A stretch of 64,000 bases of DNA from NCBI RefSeq assembly GCF_900100665.1, contig NZ_FNCS01000008.1:62001-126000 (forward strand). Direction: 5' to 3'. Numbering within the stretch: position 1 is the stretch's first letter; every line of letters begins with the position of its first letter. The position numbers were made by a program, and so were the translations under genes. This DNA comes from Pelagibacterium luteolum (GTDB lineage Bacteria; Pseudomonadota; Alphaproteobacteria; Rhizobiales; Devosiaceae). Positions 37,896-46,358 of the stretch are shown piece after piece. Below the pieces are notes generated by a model. It saw only the letters and a program-made list of their open reading frames with translations. It searched no databases and was not told the DNA's origin.

Positions 37896-38963
37896 TCAAG
37901 GCTGCGGCGCTGCGAGTTTGAACGGACCACGAAGGCCAAGTGCGGACCCCGCCAGAATACCGGCAGCAGCGACGAACGACCCAAGCGCAAGGGTCGACAG
38001 CCCGGTGAGCCCCTGCCCTATGGAGCATCCAAGTGCCAACGCGCCGCCGATTCCCATAAGGGCCCCACCGCCAGCATAGCGCAGGATTGAGCGCGGCCTG
38101 GTGAACCCCTCAAGCTTTGCGGTGCGTGTCGCCAAGGCTGAAGCCAATGCACCGAGGAAAACACCAGCCACGACCGTCACCCCGAAACTGAGCCGTAGGC
38201 CGGTTGCCAACATGACATATTGAATGGAGTTGCCTATCGGCGCGATGAAGGTAAGTGATTCAAGAGCTGCCGGATCGAAATCATCCGCGCCTAGCACGCC
38301 AGTGCTATACCAGCCAGCGACCACCAGCCCACCGATAACGAAGCCGCTGGAAACAGCCCGCCAATCGGCACGAAACAGGGCGCTTGCAAACGCAAAGATC
38401 GCCAATCCTCCCGCTAGAACCGAAATGACGATCCATCGTGCCAATTCGTAAGAGAGACCCAAGTCGGTAACAAGGTGGGGGATTGTCGCCTGTGTGGCTG
38501 GCGACCAGACACCAATGCCCTGCAGCCACAGCCTCACGGGTGCGATCAGCCCAGTCAACGTCGCCGCAGCGGCAACGCCGAGGCAGAGCAGAACTAGAAG
38601 CGAGCGCAGGTTTCCGCTGCCCAAAAGCACCAGGGAGCGGGCGCCACAGCCATTGGCCATGATCATGCCAAAGCCAAAGACCAGCCCACCGAGGAAAATG
38701 GCAGGCGCGGCGATCATCGGTTGGACATAGAGCGACTGCGTAAGTGTCACCAACCCGAGAGCATCAAGTGCCTGACTTCCGACGAGCGCAACGGCAATGG
38801 CGAGCGCAAACGCACGTATCTTGCGACCGTCCGCATCCACCCACCAGGTCTTGAGCCCGCGCATGAGGCAAAAGCCCGTAACTTGCCCACAAACGCCGAA
38901 GGCGAGGCCGATAAACAGCCCCGCCCATAGCACCAATTGTTCAAGTGAAGTTATGCCTGTCAC
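37896..38963 (-). CDS. YeeE/YedE-family sulfur-compound transporter
   Basis: Inner-membrane protein of 355 residues with about nine membrane helices in two related halves. The conserved cysteines that pass thiosulfate in TsuA-type proteins are all present: GVCGQVTGFCLMRG near residue 24-33, ANGCGARSLVLLGSGN near 105, and ALGCSIGQGLTGLSTLALGS near 315. This supports import of thiosulfate or a related sulfur compound. The ATG overlaps the stop of the flavoprotein gene by four bases, and the SoxYZ gene follows after 31 bases. Confidence 0.82.
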   Translation of the reverse strand: MTGITSLEQLVLWAGLFIGLAFGVCGQVTGFCLMRGLKTWWVDADGRKIRAFALAIAVALVGSQALDALGLVTLTQSLYVQPMIAAPAIFLGGLVFGFGMIMANGCGARSLVLLGSGNLRSLLVLLCLGVAAAATLTGLIAPVRLWLQGIGVWSPATQATIPHLVTDLGLSYELARWIVISVLAGGLAIFAFASALFRADWRAVSSGFVIGGLVVAGWYSTGVLGADDFDPAALESLTFIAPIGNSIQYVMLATGLRLSFGVTVVAGVFLGALASALATRTAKLEGFTRPRSILRYAGGGALMGIGGALALGCSIGQGLTGLSTLALGSFVAAAGILAGSALGLRGPFKLAAPQP

Positions 38964-40252
38964 GCCGGTTGAGAGCCCCAGATATCCTGGGTTATGGCGT
39001 CATACCAGCCTACGGCGTAGCGGGCTTCGGCGGCGCGGAATTCCGCATCTGCTTCCGCAGGGCTGACCCCACCGGAGCCTTCGACCGAGATGATTTCACC
39101 GTTCTCGACACGGTAGACGCCGGCAACGGAGATGCCGTATTCGGGGCCGATTAGACTGTAGCAGGTGTTGGCCCAGGACGGCGCAGGCGCTTCTTCACCG
39201 GTGAGCGCGGCAACGATGGCCGAAGCGGCGACCTTGCCCTGCGCATTTGCGCTGAAGCCCGATTTCGGCATCGGCGCGGCAATTGTGGCGTCGCCAACGA
39301 CATAGATATCGGAAACCTGCTGGGATTCGAAGGTTTCGGGATTGATCGGCACCCAGCCACCTTCATTGGTCACACCGGCAGCTTCAGCAATGAAGCCGGC
39401 CTTTTGCGGTGGAATAACATTGAGAACGTCGGCCCGATGAATTTCACCGAACTCGGTCTCGACTTCAAGATTTTCAGCATCCACGCGAATGACCCGGCCA
39501 TCATTGGACAGGCTCACCCACTCGATCATATCGCCATAGAGCTCTTGCCAGCCGGCCTGGAACAGGCCCTGCTTGGAAAACGCATCCTTGGAGTCGAGGA
39601 TGAGTATCTTGGAGCTGGGCTTGCTTTCCTTGAAATAGTTGGCGATCAGCGAGACCCGCTCATAAGGCCCGGGAGGGCAGCGGAACGGATCGGCCGGGGC
39701 GGAAAGGATAAACAGTCCGCCGTCGTCCATCGCTTCTAACTGGCTGCGCAGCAATTCGGTCTGCGGCCCGGCTTTCCAGGCGTGAGGCGCCAATTCTGCT
39801 GCTGCCTCGTCATAGCCCTCAATGCCATCCCAGCGCATGTCGATGCCCGGAGACAACAGAAGCTTGTCGTAACCGAGCGTCTCGCCAGAGGCAAGCGTCA
39901 GCGTATGCGCATCGCCATCCACACCTTCCGCCCACTCGGTGATCAGCTCGACCCCATAGGTGTCGGTGAGTTCATCGAACGAATGGCCAATGGAATCGAA
40001 GTCTCGCAGACCGCCGAGATAGAGGTTCGAGAACGGGCAGGTGTAGAAGCGCGGAGAGGCTTCAACGAGCGTAACCGCGATATCGGGATTGCGCCGCTTG
40101 ATATATTTGGCTGCAGTCGCCCCGCCAAACCCACCGCCTACGATCACGACGCGCCCGGCAGTCTGGGCACGCGCAACGAACGGCATGGACAATAGTGGCG
40201 TAGCGGCAAAAGCGGCAGCGGCGGATTTGATGACTTTACGTCTGGAAATCAT
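38960..40252 (-). CDS. fccB: Flavocytochrome c sulfide dehydrogenase, flavoprotein subunit
   Basis: FAD protein of 430 residues that oxidises sulfide (or a Sox thiol, as SoxF) in the periplasm and passes electrons to a cytochrome c. The twin-arginine signal is MISRRKVIKSAAAAFAATPL. The FAD loop is VVIVGGGFGGATAAKYI. The redox-active cysteine pair typical of FCSD is seen in PADPFRCPPGPYERVSL and, late, in SWANTCYSLI, and the C-terminal FCSD domain follows it (YSLIGPEYGISVAGVYRV). An additional Cys sits in FYTCPFSNLYLGG. It follows the cytochrome gene by nine bases. SoxF is the alternative name because a SoxYZ-like protein is in the same operon. Confidence 0.88.
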   Translation of the reverse strand: MISRRKVIKSAAAAFAATPLLSMPFVARAQTAGRVVIVGGGFGGATAAKYIKRRNPDIAVTLVEASPRFYTCPFSNLYLGGLRDFDSIGHSFDELTDTYGVELITEWAEGVDGDAHTLTLASGETLGYDKLLLSPGIDMRWDGIEGYDEAAAELAPHAWKAGPQTELLRSQLEAMDDGGLFILSAPADPFRCPPGPYERVSLIANYFKESKPSSKILILDSKDAFSKQGLFQAGWQELYGDMIEWVSLSNDGRVIRVDAENLEVETEFGEIHRADVLNVIPPQKAGFIAEAAGVTNEGGWVPINPETFESQQVSDIYVVGDATIAAPMPKSGFSANAQGKVAASAIVAALTGEEAPAPSWANTCYSLIGPEYGISVAGVYRVENGEIISVEGSGGVSPAEADAEFRAAEARYAVGWYDAITQDIWGSQPA

Positions 40253-40261
40253 GGCGTGCCC

Positions 40262-40576
40262 CTACTCCTCGATCTCGGAAAAATGCAGCGCGAGAGCTTC
40301 AAGCTCTTCGTCGCTATAACCCTTGGCGATGCGCCCCATGATCGTCGTGCCGGGCACCTCGTCGGCCTTGAAGGCCAGGAGCTGTTCGAGAATGTATTCA
40401 AACGGCAAGCCGGCGATCGATGGTATCGCGCCTGGCGAGTTTCCATCTGTGCCGTGGCAGTTTGCGCAGGTGCCGGCCAAGACGCTGGCGTCGGTTTGAG
40501 CCTGGGCGGCGCCGGTCATCAGCACGCCCGTAGCAAGCGCGCCGGCCAAAGCCAGAGCGATTTTATCCCATGGCAT
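40262..40576 (-). CDS. Monohaem cytochrome c, likely FCSD electron acceptor subunit
   Basis: A class I cytochrome c of 104 residues with a signal peptide (MPWDKIALALAGALATGVLM, cleaved after AAQA near residue 26). The haem motif is CANCH (37-41), and the axial Met is probably in TTIMGRIAKGYS; SDEELEALALHFS is the usual C-terminal helix. First gene of the operon and nine bases before fccB, so it should be the haem partner of the flavoprotein (FccA/SoxE-like). FccA of phototrophs is often dihaem; this one has a single haem. The open frame extends far upstream on the minus strand, but the ATG at 40576 directly precedes the signal peptide. Confidence 0.85.
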   Translation of the reverse strand: MPWDKIALALAGALATGVLMTGAAQAQTDASVLAGTCANCHGTDGNSPGAIPSIAGLPFEYILEQLLAFKADEVPGTTIMGRIAKGYSDEELEALALHFSEIEE

Positions 40577-40599
40577 GAGAAATGTGTCCCCTCTCTTGC

Positions 40600-40619
40600 G
40601 GTCGTGTGAGTGAACGACC
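40600..40619 (-). promoter_or_regulatory. Possible operator upstream of the sulfur operon
   Basis: Inverted repeat GGTCGT at 40600-40605 and ACGACC at 40614-40619, with eight bases between, 24 bases upstream of the cytochrome start. Position and symmetry would suit a dimeric repressor, but it does not match the BigR/SqrR motif as I recall it (ATTC-N8-GAAT), and a six-base arm can arise by chance. Confidence 0.25.
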
Positions 40620-40838
40620 AATTGGTGTAGTGCGCGCATGGTAGCCTCTGGTTTGTGTGGACCGCAACGCGCTGATATTTCAAATGCGGCATTAAAGCTG
40701 GAAAAACTCTTTCCAAATCGCCGCCCCAACGAAACCGCGGCACGCACTAACCAATTGATCTGAAATCGACTATCCTGAAGGCAGCGACCAGACGGAGCGC
40801 GGATTCGATAGGTCGAGCGTCTACGGGAAGGATTAAAA

Positions 40839-43136
40839 ATGGCCAAGAGCGCTTCGCGTGCCCAGGCAGCCGCCGAACGGAAAAAGCCCAAGGCGAAGGC
40901 CGTCAAATTCGCACCGGGCGAGCTTCCAACACGAGAAGCAATCCTCGAGGCGATCGCGGACTTTCCGGAAATCAATTCCAAGCGGGAAATCGCCCGGCAT
41001 TTCAACATCAAGGGCGACGATCGCGTGCCGCTCAAGGTGCTTTTGCGCGACATGGAAAAGGAAGGCCTTCTGGCGCGGAGCCGCAAGGAATTGCGTCCCG
41101 TTGGAGAGCTTCCATCCGTGACTGTCCTCGATATTCCTGCCGATGCCGATCCGGAGAATTTGCACGCCTTTCCATCCAAATGGGATGACGACGGCGGCGA
41201 GCGGCCACGGGTCGCTGTCGAAGTGGGTAAGGATGCGCGGGTAGCCCCTGCGCCCGGCGATCGGATTCTAGCACGAATTCAGCGCGGTGACGGGGTCGTC
41301 CCAACTTACACCGCACGCCCCATGAAAGTGCTCGATAAACCGCGCAAAGCCGATCTTGGCATCGTTCGCATGGATGATGATGGGGCGCGCCTCGTTCCCA
41401 TCGAGCGCAAGGCCCGCGAAATGCGGATAGCCGCCGGTGATCTCGGCGAAGCCAAGGACGGGGATCTCGTCGAGGTTGAAGTCACCGTCTCGGGGCGCTT
41501 GATGATCCCGCGCGCCAAAGTGGTCAATGTCGTCGGCAATCCGCAATCCGAAGGTGCGGTTAGTCTGATCGCGCTCCATGCGCTCGATATTCCATACCGC
41601 TTCCCCGCTTCCGTTCTCAAGGAAGCTCAGGAGGCCACTGAGGCGACGCTGAAAGGCAGAGAAGATTGGCGCGACATTCCGCTCGTGACCATCGATCCCG
41701 CCGACGCCAAGGATCACGATGACGCGGTTCATGCCGAGCCCGATACGGATGCGGATAACCCTGGCGGGTTCATCATCCATGTCGCGATCGCCGATGTGTC
41801 CTATTATGTGCGTACGGGATCGGCGATGGATCGCGAGGGCTTTATTCGCGGCAATTCGGTCTATTTTCCTGACCGCGTCGTTCCGATGCTGCCAGAGCGT
41901 ATATCGAACGACCTTTGCTCGCTTCGCGAAGGCGAAAACCGCGCCTCCATGGCGCTGCGGATCGTCATCGACGCCGAGGGTAACAAGAAAAAGCACTCCT
42001 TCCATCGCGTCATCATGCGCTCGGCCGCCAAGCTGAGCTACAATCAGGCTCAGGCCGCGATCGATGGTGACCCGGACGATGTGACCGGGCCACTACTCGA
42101 ACCCGTGCTGAAGCCGCTCTGGGCTGCCTATGGCGCGCTATCAGCGGCGCGCGACCGTCGCGGCCCGCTCGCGCTGGATTTGCCGGAACGCCGCATCCGC
42201 CTCGATGAAGATGGAATGGTCAAGGACGTCTATGTTCCCGAGCGGCTCGACGCGCACAAGCTGATCGAAGAGATGATGATCCTCTCCAACGTCTGTGCTG
42301 CCGAAACGCTTGAGAAACATAAGATCGGCCTGCTCTATCGCGTCCACGACGCACCGAGCCGCGAAAAGATCGTTACCCTTGGCGAGTTTCTAAAATCGCT
42401 CGACCTGCCGGTTCCGCGCAGCGAAGCCTTGCGCCCGCGCGACTTCAATCAAATCCTCTTCCGCGCCGAAAAAGCCGGCAAGAGCCAGCAGGTCAATGAA
42501 ATGGTCCTGCGCAGTCAGGCGCAGGCCGAATATGCGCCGGGCAATTATGGCCACTACGGACTCAATCTCGATCGCTATGCCCATTTCACGTCGCCGATCA
42601 GGCGTTATTCCGATTTGATCGTCCATCGCGCATTGATCCGCGCCCTCGATCTTGGCGACGACGGACTGACCGATGCAGAAGAAGGACGGCTTGGCTCGAT
42701 CGGCGAACATATCTCCGCAACCGAACGCCGGGCGATGGTCGCGGAACGCGAAACCTCCGACCGCCTCCTTGCGCAATACCTCGCGGGCCATATCGGCGCG
42801 CGCTTCCGCGGAACCATTGCGGGCCTTGTGGGCGCTGGCCTGTTCGTCCGTCTGGATGAGACCGGAGCGGACGGTTTCGTGCCGGTTTCCTCGCTTGGTC
42901 AGGACTATTTCCGCTATTTCGAAGAGCAGCAGGCGCTGATCGGCGAGCGCACAGGGGAGCGGTTCAGGATCGGCGACAAAGTTGACGTGCGACTGCTTGA
43001 AGCAGCGCCCATGGCTGGCGCTTTACGGTTCGAGGTCTTATCTCAGGGCGAACGGGTCAAGGCGCCAGGTCCGGGACGTGGCCGCAATGCCCGGCGATCC
43101 AAGCCTGCGTCGCATGGGCGGCGCTCACGGAGATAG
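40839..43136 (+). CDS. rnr: Ribonuclease R
   Basis: Processive 3'-5' exoribonuclease able to degrade structured RNA. The protein has 765 residues. It has an N-terminal basic, helix-turn-helix-like part (TREAILEAIADFPEINSKRE), cold-shock domains, and the RNB core with metal Asp residues in TIDPADAKDHDDAVHAEPDT and ISNDLCSLREGENRASM, and the SPIRRYSDLIVHRALI motif. An S1 domain follows (RGTIAGLVGAGLFVRLDETG) and the C-terminus is a basic tail. It is divergent from the sulfur operon and one base ahead of the DUF983 gene start, so the two are probably co-transcribed. Confidence 0.95.
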   Translation: MAKSASRAQAAAERKKPKAKAVKFAPGELPTREAILEAIADFPEINSKREIARHFNIKGDDRVPLKVLLRDMEKEGLLARSRKELRPVGELPSVTVLDIPADADPENLHAFPSKWDDDGGERPRVAVEVGKDARVAPAPGDRILARIQRGDGVVPTYTARPMKVLDKPRKADLGIVRMDDDGARLVPIERKAREMRIAAGDLGEAKDGDLVEVEVTVSGRLMIPRAKVVNVVGNPQSEGAVSLIALHALDIPYRFPASVLKEAQEATEATLKGREDWRDIPLVTIDPADAKDHDDAVHAEPDTDADNPGGFIIHVAIADVSYYVRTGSAMDREGFIRGNSVYFPDRVVPMLPERISNDLCSLREGENRASMALRIVIDAEGNKKKHSFHRVIMRSAAKLSYNQAQAAIDGDPDDVTGPLLEPVLKPLWAAYGALSAARDRRGPLALDLPERRIRLDEDGMVKDVYVPERLDAHKLIEEMMILSNVCAAETLEKHKIGLLYRVHDAPSREKIVTLGEFLKSLDLPVPRSEALRPRDFNQILFRAEKAGKSQQVNEMVLRSQAQAEYAPGNYGHYGLNLDRYAHFTSPIRRYSDLIVHRALIRALDLGDDGLTDAEEGRLGSIGEHISATERRAMVAERETSDRLLAQYLAGHIGARFRGTIAGLVGAGLFVRLDETGADGFVPVSSLGQDYFRYFEEQQALIGERTGERFRIGDKVDVRLLEAAPMAGALRFEVLSQGERVKAPGPGRGRNARRSKPASHGRRSRR

Positions 43137-43137
43137 C

Positions 43138-43566
43138 ATGACTTTCACCGACGTAACATTGCGTCCCCACCGCCCCACATGGCCGGCCATGCTCAACGGC
43201 ATCAAGTGTCGCTGTCCCGCGTGCGGCGAAGGCAAGCTGTTCAGCAAATATCTAAAGGTCGTGGATACCTGCGACAACTGCGGAACCGACCTTCACCATC
43301 ACCGCGCAGACGACGCCCCGCCCTATCTTGTGATCACTATCGTGGGGCACATCGCGGTGGGCGCCGTCTTGCACATGGAGATGGGCTCGACGCCCTGGCA
43401 CCCCCTCACCTATCTCTGGGTGATGATTCCCTTGATCATCCTGTCGTCGCTCATCCTCCTGCCGATGACCAAGGGCGCTATCGTCGGACTGCAATGGGCG
43501 CGGTATATGCATGGCTTTGATCCGGTGGACAGATACGGCGATATCGAGGACGACGAACGCACGTGA
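43138..43566 (+). CDS. DUF983 family membrane protein
   Basis: A 142-residue protein with an N-terminal C4 zinc-ribbon (KCRCPACGEGKLFSKYLKV and TCDNCGTDL), then two membrane helices (YLVITIVGHIAVGAVLHM and YLWVMIPLIILSSLILLP). This architecture defines DUF983; in alphaproteobacteria it is often near rnr and rpmG, as here. Its biochemical role is unknown. The ATG at 43138 begins directly after the rnr stop codon; a longer frame from 42982 inside rnr is rejected. Confidence 0.88.
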   Translation: MTFTDVTLRPHRPTWPAMLNGIKCRCPACGEGKLFSKYLKVVDTCDNCGTDLHHHRADDAPPYLVITIVGHIAVGAVLHMEMGSTPWHPLTYLWVMIPLIILSSLILLPMTKGAIVGLQWARYMHGFDPVDRYGDIEDDERT

Positions 43567-43571
43567 GTGCG

Positions 43572-43600
43572 CTTGACTTTTGGCGCGAAATGCATAGTTT
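43572..43600 (+). promoter_or_regulatory. Promoter of rpmG
   Basis: CTTGAC (43572-43577), a 17-base spacer and TAGTTT (43595-43600), very close to the alphaproteobacterial housekeeping consensus. Transcription would start near 43607, 60 bases before rpmG. Confidence 0.65.
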
Positions 43601-43669
43601 GCGCCCAACTCATTTCCGAGCCGTGCGCACAGACCGTCGCGCGGCCTATTTGTTTCAAAGGCTACCGCG

Positions 43670-43837
43670 ATGGCAAAGTCCAACACGATCAAGATCAAGC
43701 TGGTTTCGACCGCTGACACCGGCTTCTTTTACGTGACCAAGAAGAACACCCGTACTGCGACCGAGAAGCTCTCGTTCCGCAAGTATGATCCGGTTGCGCG
43801 CAAGCATGTCGAATTCAAGGAAGCCAAGATCAAGTAA
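43670..43837 (+). CDS. rpmG: 50S ribosomal protein L33
   Basis: A 55-residue ribosomal protein. The sequence starts [20 protein letters not shown] and ends in [11 protein letters not shown], the usual length and pattern for the cysteine-free (non-zinc) L33 of alphaproteobacteria. Its own promoter precedes it and a strong terminator follows 25 bases after the stop, so it is an independent unit. Confidence 0.96.
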   Translation: MAKSNTIKIKLVSTADTGFFYVTKKNTRTATEKLSFRKYDPVARKHVEFKEAKIK

Positions 43838-43861
43838 TAGGTCTGCTTTCGATGGCATACG

Positions 43862-43891
43862 AAAAAGCCCCGCTCTTGAGCGGGGCTTTTT
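43862..43891. terminator. Intrinsic terminator of rpmG
   Basis: A perfect 14-bp stem (43862-43875 with 43878-43891, two-base loop) with A-run left and T-run right. It can also act in the other direction. Confidence 0.9.
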
Positions 43892-44191
43892 GTTGTTGCA
43901 GTGAAAAAAGTGGCTGACCCGGGCCGGTTTGTCGAAGAGGCCACTCTTGTCCGAACCGGGCCAGCCGCCCTACGGAACAGGAGTTGCGGCGGACCTGAAA
44001 ACCGTAGGGTGTTAGACTGAACGGTGAGGCGATGCCCCGTCCGTTTCAGTTCTTGAAATCTACTCCTCAGCCCTGCTCAAGCCAAGCAAATCCGGAGTTT
44101 GCACTCTCGGATTCAAAAATCATAATGAAAGATTAACCTTACCTGCACCCGATTCCGCTTGACGCGCGGGCCAACCAGGGATGCGACGGCT
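43892..44191. other. Gene-free stretch with one long imperfect palindrome
   Basis: Between the converging rpmG and pleD genes I see no gene. A palindrome has arms at about 43912-43930 (GGCTGACCCGGGCCGGTTTG) and 43952-43965 (CGAACCGGGCCAGCC), interrupted by a bulge. The rest is unremarkable. Confidence 0.4.
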
Positions 44192-45571
44192 CTAAGCGGC
44201 GCGCGCTGAGTCGGCGACGACGCGATTCCGCCCGGCGCGCTTGGCGTGGTAGAGCGCGATATCGGCCCGCTTGGTCACAGATTCCGGCGTATCGAGTTGA
44301 TAGGCGTTGAGCGCAATCCCCACGCTGACCGTGATGGCCAGAGGACGATCGGTGCCCACCGCGAACCCATCGTCCGCCATCGCACTGCGCACGCGCTCTG
44401 CGACGTTCTCAGCCTGGCGAAGATCCGTATCGGGCATTACGACGACGAACTCCTCCCCGCCAAACCGGCACGCGAGATCGACGCCACGGATATTGCGCTG
44501 CAACCGTGCTGCGAATTCCTTGAGTACGGCGTCGCCGACGTCGTGGCCATAAGTGTCGTTGACGGGCTTGAAATAGTCGATGTCGAGCAACATGACGGCC
44601 ATGTCGCGGTCCTGGGTTTTCGCCTTGTTCAGCACCATGGCCAGATGCCGCTCGAAATAACGGCGGTTGTAAAGCCCAGTCAGCTCGTCAATGACGGCCA
44701 TCGCCATCGTGGAGTTCAGGCTTTCGCGCAATTCGACGGTGTAGCGTTGACGCCGGATCTGCGTTTTCACGCGCGCCAGAAGTTCATGGCGCTCGATCGG
44801 GCGCATGATGAAATCATTCACCCCGAGATCAAGCGCCCGGACGATTTGAGGCCGATCACGCTCTTCTGCAACCAGAACGATGGGAACGGAGCGGGTCTGG
44901 TCAATGGTGCGAATCTGCGAGCAGACACGCAAGGGATCGAACCCTTCGAGCGCCATCGAGACCACAGCGAGTTCGAACTCCCCGCCGGCCATATGCAGTA
45001 CCGCATCGGCCGGTTCTGTCAGAACCGTGACGCGATGATGATCGCGCAGGTAGGATTCCAGACGCTCGGCGCGGCTCCGCTCGGTGTCTATGACAAGGAT
45101 GCGCCCTTGATCGACCGCGATACCGTATTCGGAGCGCGAGGCGTCCTCGAAAGCAATCTCGTGGCTGGTGCGCGCGCGTGCGCGCAACTCGTCACTCAGC
45201 GACTTGAGCCGGACGAGGCTTTTGACCCGCGCGAGGAGTTGGATGTCGTCGACGGGCTTGGTCAGGAAATCGTCAGCACCAGACTCGAGTCCCCTCACCC
45301 GGTCCGACGGCTGGTCCAGCGCGGTAATCATGACGATCGGGATATGAGACGTAGCAACGTCGTGCTTGAGAATCTGGCAGCACTCGAACCCGTCCATTTC
45401 TGGCATCATGACGTCGAGCAGCACGATGTCGATGTCCTGCGTCCGACATATCTCGATAGCCTGCGGGCCGGAATAAGCGGTGACGACCTCGAAATATTCG
45501 GCAAGAAGCCGCGCTTCGAGAAGCTTCACATTCGTTGGAATGTCGTCAACGATGAGCACTCGTGCAGTCAC
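44192..45571 (-). CDS. pleD: PleD, response regulator diguanylate cyclase
   Basis: Polar c-di-GMP synthase that drives swarmer-to-stalked or equivalent pole development. The protein has 459 residues in the order REC-REC-GGDEF. REC1 has the acidic pocket VDD (8-10) and phospho-acceptor Asp53 in LLDVMMPEMDGF. REC2 (about 155-275) has no phospho-acceptor Asp: the equivalent strand reads LAVVSMALEGFDPL, fitting its known adaptor role. The GGDEF domain shows FGGEEFVVV with the RGVD inhibitory site five residues before it, so both activity and feedback inhibition should be intact. It follows divK by 32 bases, as in other alphaproteobacteria. Confidence 0.94.
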   Translation of the reverse strand: MTARVLIVDDIPTNVKLLEARLLAEYFEVVTAYSGPQAIEICRTQDIDIVLLDVMMPEMDGFECCQILKHDVATSHIPIVMITALDQPSDRVRGLESGADDFLTKPVDDIQLLARVKSLVRLKSLSDELRARARTSHEIAFEDASRSEYGIAVDQGRILVIDTERSRAERLESYLRDHHRVTVLTEPADAVLHMAGGEFELAVVSMALEGFDPLRVCSQIRTIDQTRSVPIVLVAEERDRPQIVRALDLGVNDFIMRPIERHELLARVKTQIRRQRYTVELRESLNSTMAMAVIDELTGLYNRRYFERHLAMVLNKAKTQDRDMAVMLLDIDYFKPVNDTYGHDVGDAVLKEFAARLQRNIRGVDLACRFGGEEFVVVMPDTDLRQAENVAERVRSAMADDGFAVGTDRPLAITVSVGIALNAYQLDTPESVTKRADIALYHAKRAGRNRVVADSARAA

Positions 45572-45603
45572 GGCGCGCGTCTCCGCTCCAGGGAAAAATC
45601 GGG

Positions 45604-45978
45604 CTACTCGGCCTTGCCAATGTAGCTTTCAATCGTTTCCAAAAAGTGAGGCACGGAGATTGGTTTGGAGATATAGCCCTCGCAACCGCCTTGGCGGATA
45701 CGCTCCTCATCGCCTTTCATGGCAAATGCGGTGACCGCAATGACCGGTATTGCGGCGAGGTCATCGTCTTCCTTGAGCCACTTGGTCACGACCAGCCCCG
45801 AGACTTCGGGCAGCTGAATGTCCATGAGTATCAGATCCGGGTGATGCTCACGCGCGAGATCGAGCGCTTCCATACCGTTGCGAGTCTGGATTGTGTGGTA
45901 GCCGCGCGATTCCAGGAGATCGTGGAAAAGCTTCATATTGAGCTCGTTGTCCTCCACGATCATTACGGTCTTGGTCAT
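45604..45978 (-). CDS. divK: DivK, single-domain cell-fate response regulator
   Basis: A 124-residue receiver domain that is phosphorylated by DivJ/PleC-type kinases and controls CtrA through DivL-Cck[21 protein letters not shown] has the acidic pair, Asp53 is in [13 protein letters not shown], the switch Thr is in [16 protein letters not shown], and Lys in [12 protein letters not shown]. No output domain. The ATG at 45978 has AAGGA upstream; the longer frame is rejected. Divergent from the DUF3572 gene. Confidence 0.93.
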   Translation of the reverse strand: MTKTVMIVEDNELNMKLFHDLLESRGYHTIQTRNGMEALDLAREHHPDLILMDIQLPEVSGLVVTKWLKEDDDLAAIPVIAVTAFAMKGDEERIRQGGCEGYISKPISVPHFLETIESYIGKAE

Positions 45979-46078
45979 GGGGTCCTTCGCTCGCACCCTC
46001 ATCGGGCGCTTTCGATTGTCATCGCAGTGCGGTATCAGCAATGTATTACGAAACCAGAAATACGCTGAGTCTGAGGCC

Positions 46079-46354
46079 GTGCGCGAGAGAGTTGAGTCCA
46101 GTGAGCTTTTGATGATCGGCGACGCGTGCCTGAATTGGCTCGCGGGCGATGTCGAAGAGCTCGAACGCTTCATGGCGCTAGCGGGTTATTCCCCGCAGCG
46201 CTTGCGCGAATCCGTCGGCACACGCGCCCTCTCGGAAGGTCTTCTCGACTATTTTGCCCGTAACGAGCCGCAGCTTCTTGCCATGTGCGCCAACGCCAAT
46301 CTCGACGTCAGTCGGGTGATGCGCGTCTGGCACGGCCTCAATCCGCAGAGTTGA
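46079..46354 (+). CDS. DUF3572 family protein
   Basis: A helical protein of 91 residues. The core is [20 protein letters not shown], then [34 protein letters not shown] and [17 protein letters not shown]. This pattern (LAxD, RFLALSG, LDFLxxxEPxLLAFA) is that of DUF3572, an alphaproteobacterial family of unknown function. I use the GTG at 46079 with GAGG upstream; an ATG at 46112 gives a shorter form. It ends four bases before dinB, suggesting co-transcription. Confidence 0.75.
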   Translation: MRERVESSELLMIGDACLNWLAGDVEELERFMALAGYSPQRLRESVGTRALSEGLLDYFARNEPQLLAMCANANLDVSRVMRVWHGLNPQS

Positions 46355-46358
46355 ACCA

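Noticed and set aside
40577-41179. N-terminal extension of the cytochrome c frame, antisense to rnr
   Set aside because: The signal peptide starts at 40576; the upstream part has no cytochrome-like sequence and overlaps rnr.
44246-45625. Open frame of 459 codons on the plus strand
   Set aside because: Antisense to pleD, same length by chance, no motifs.
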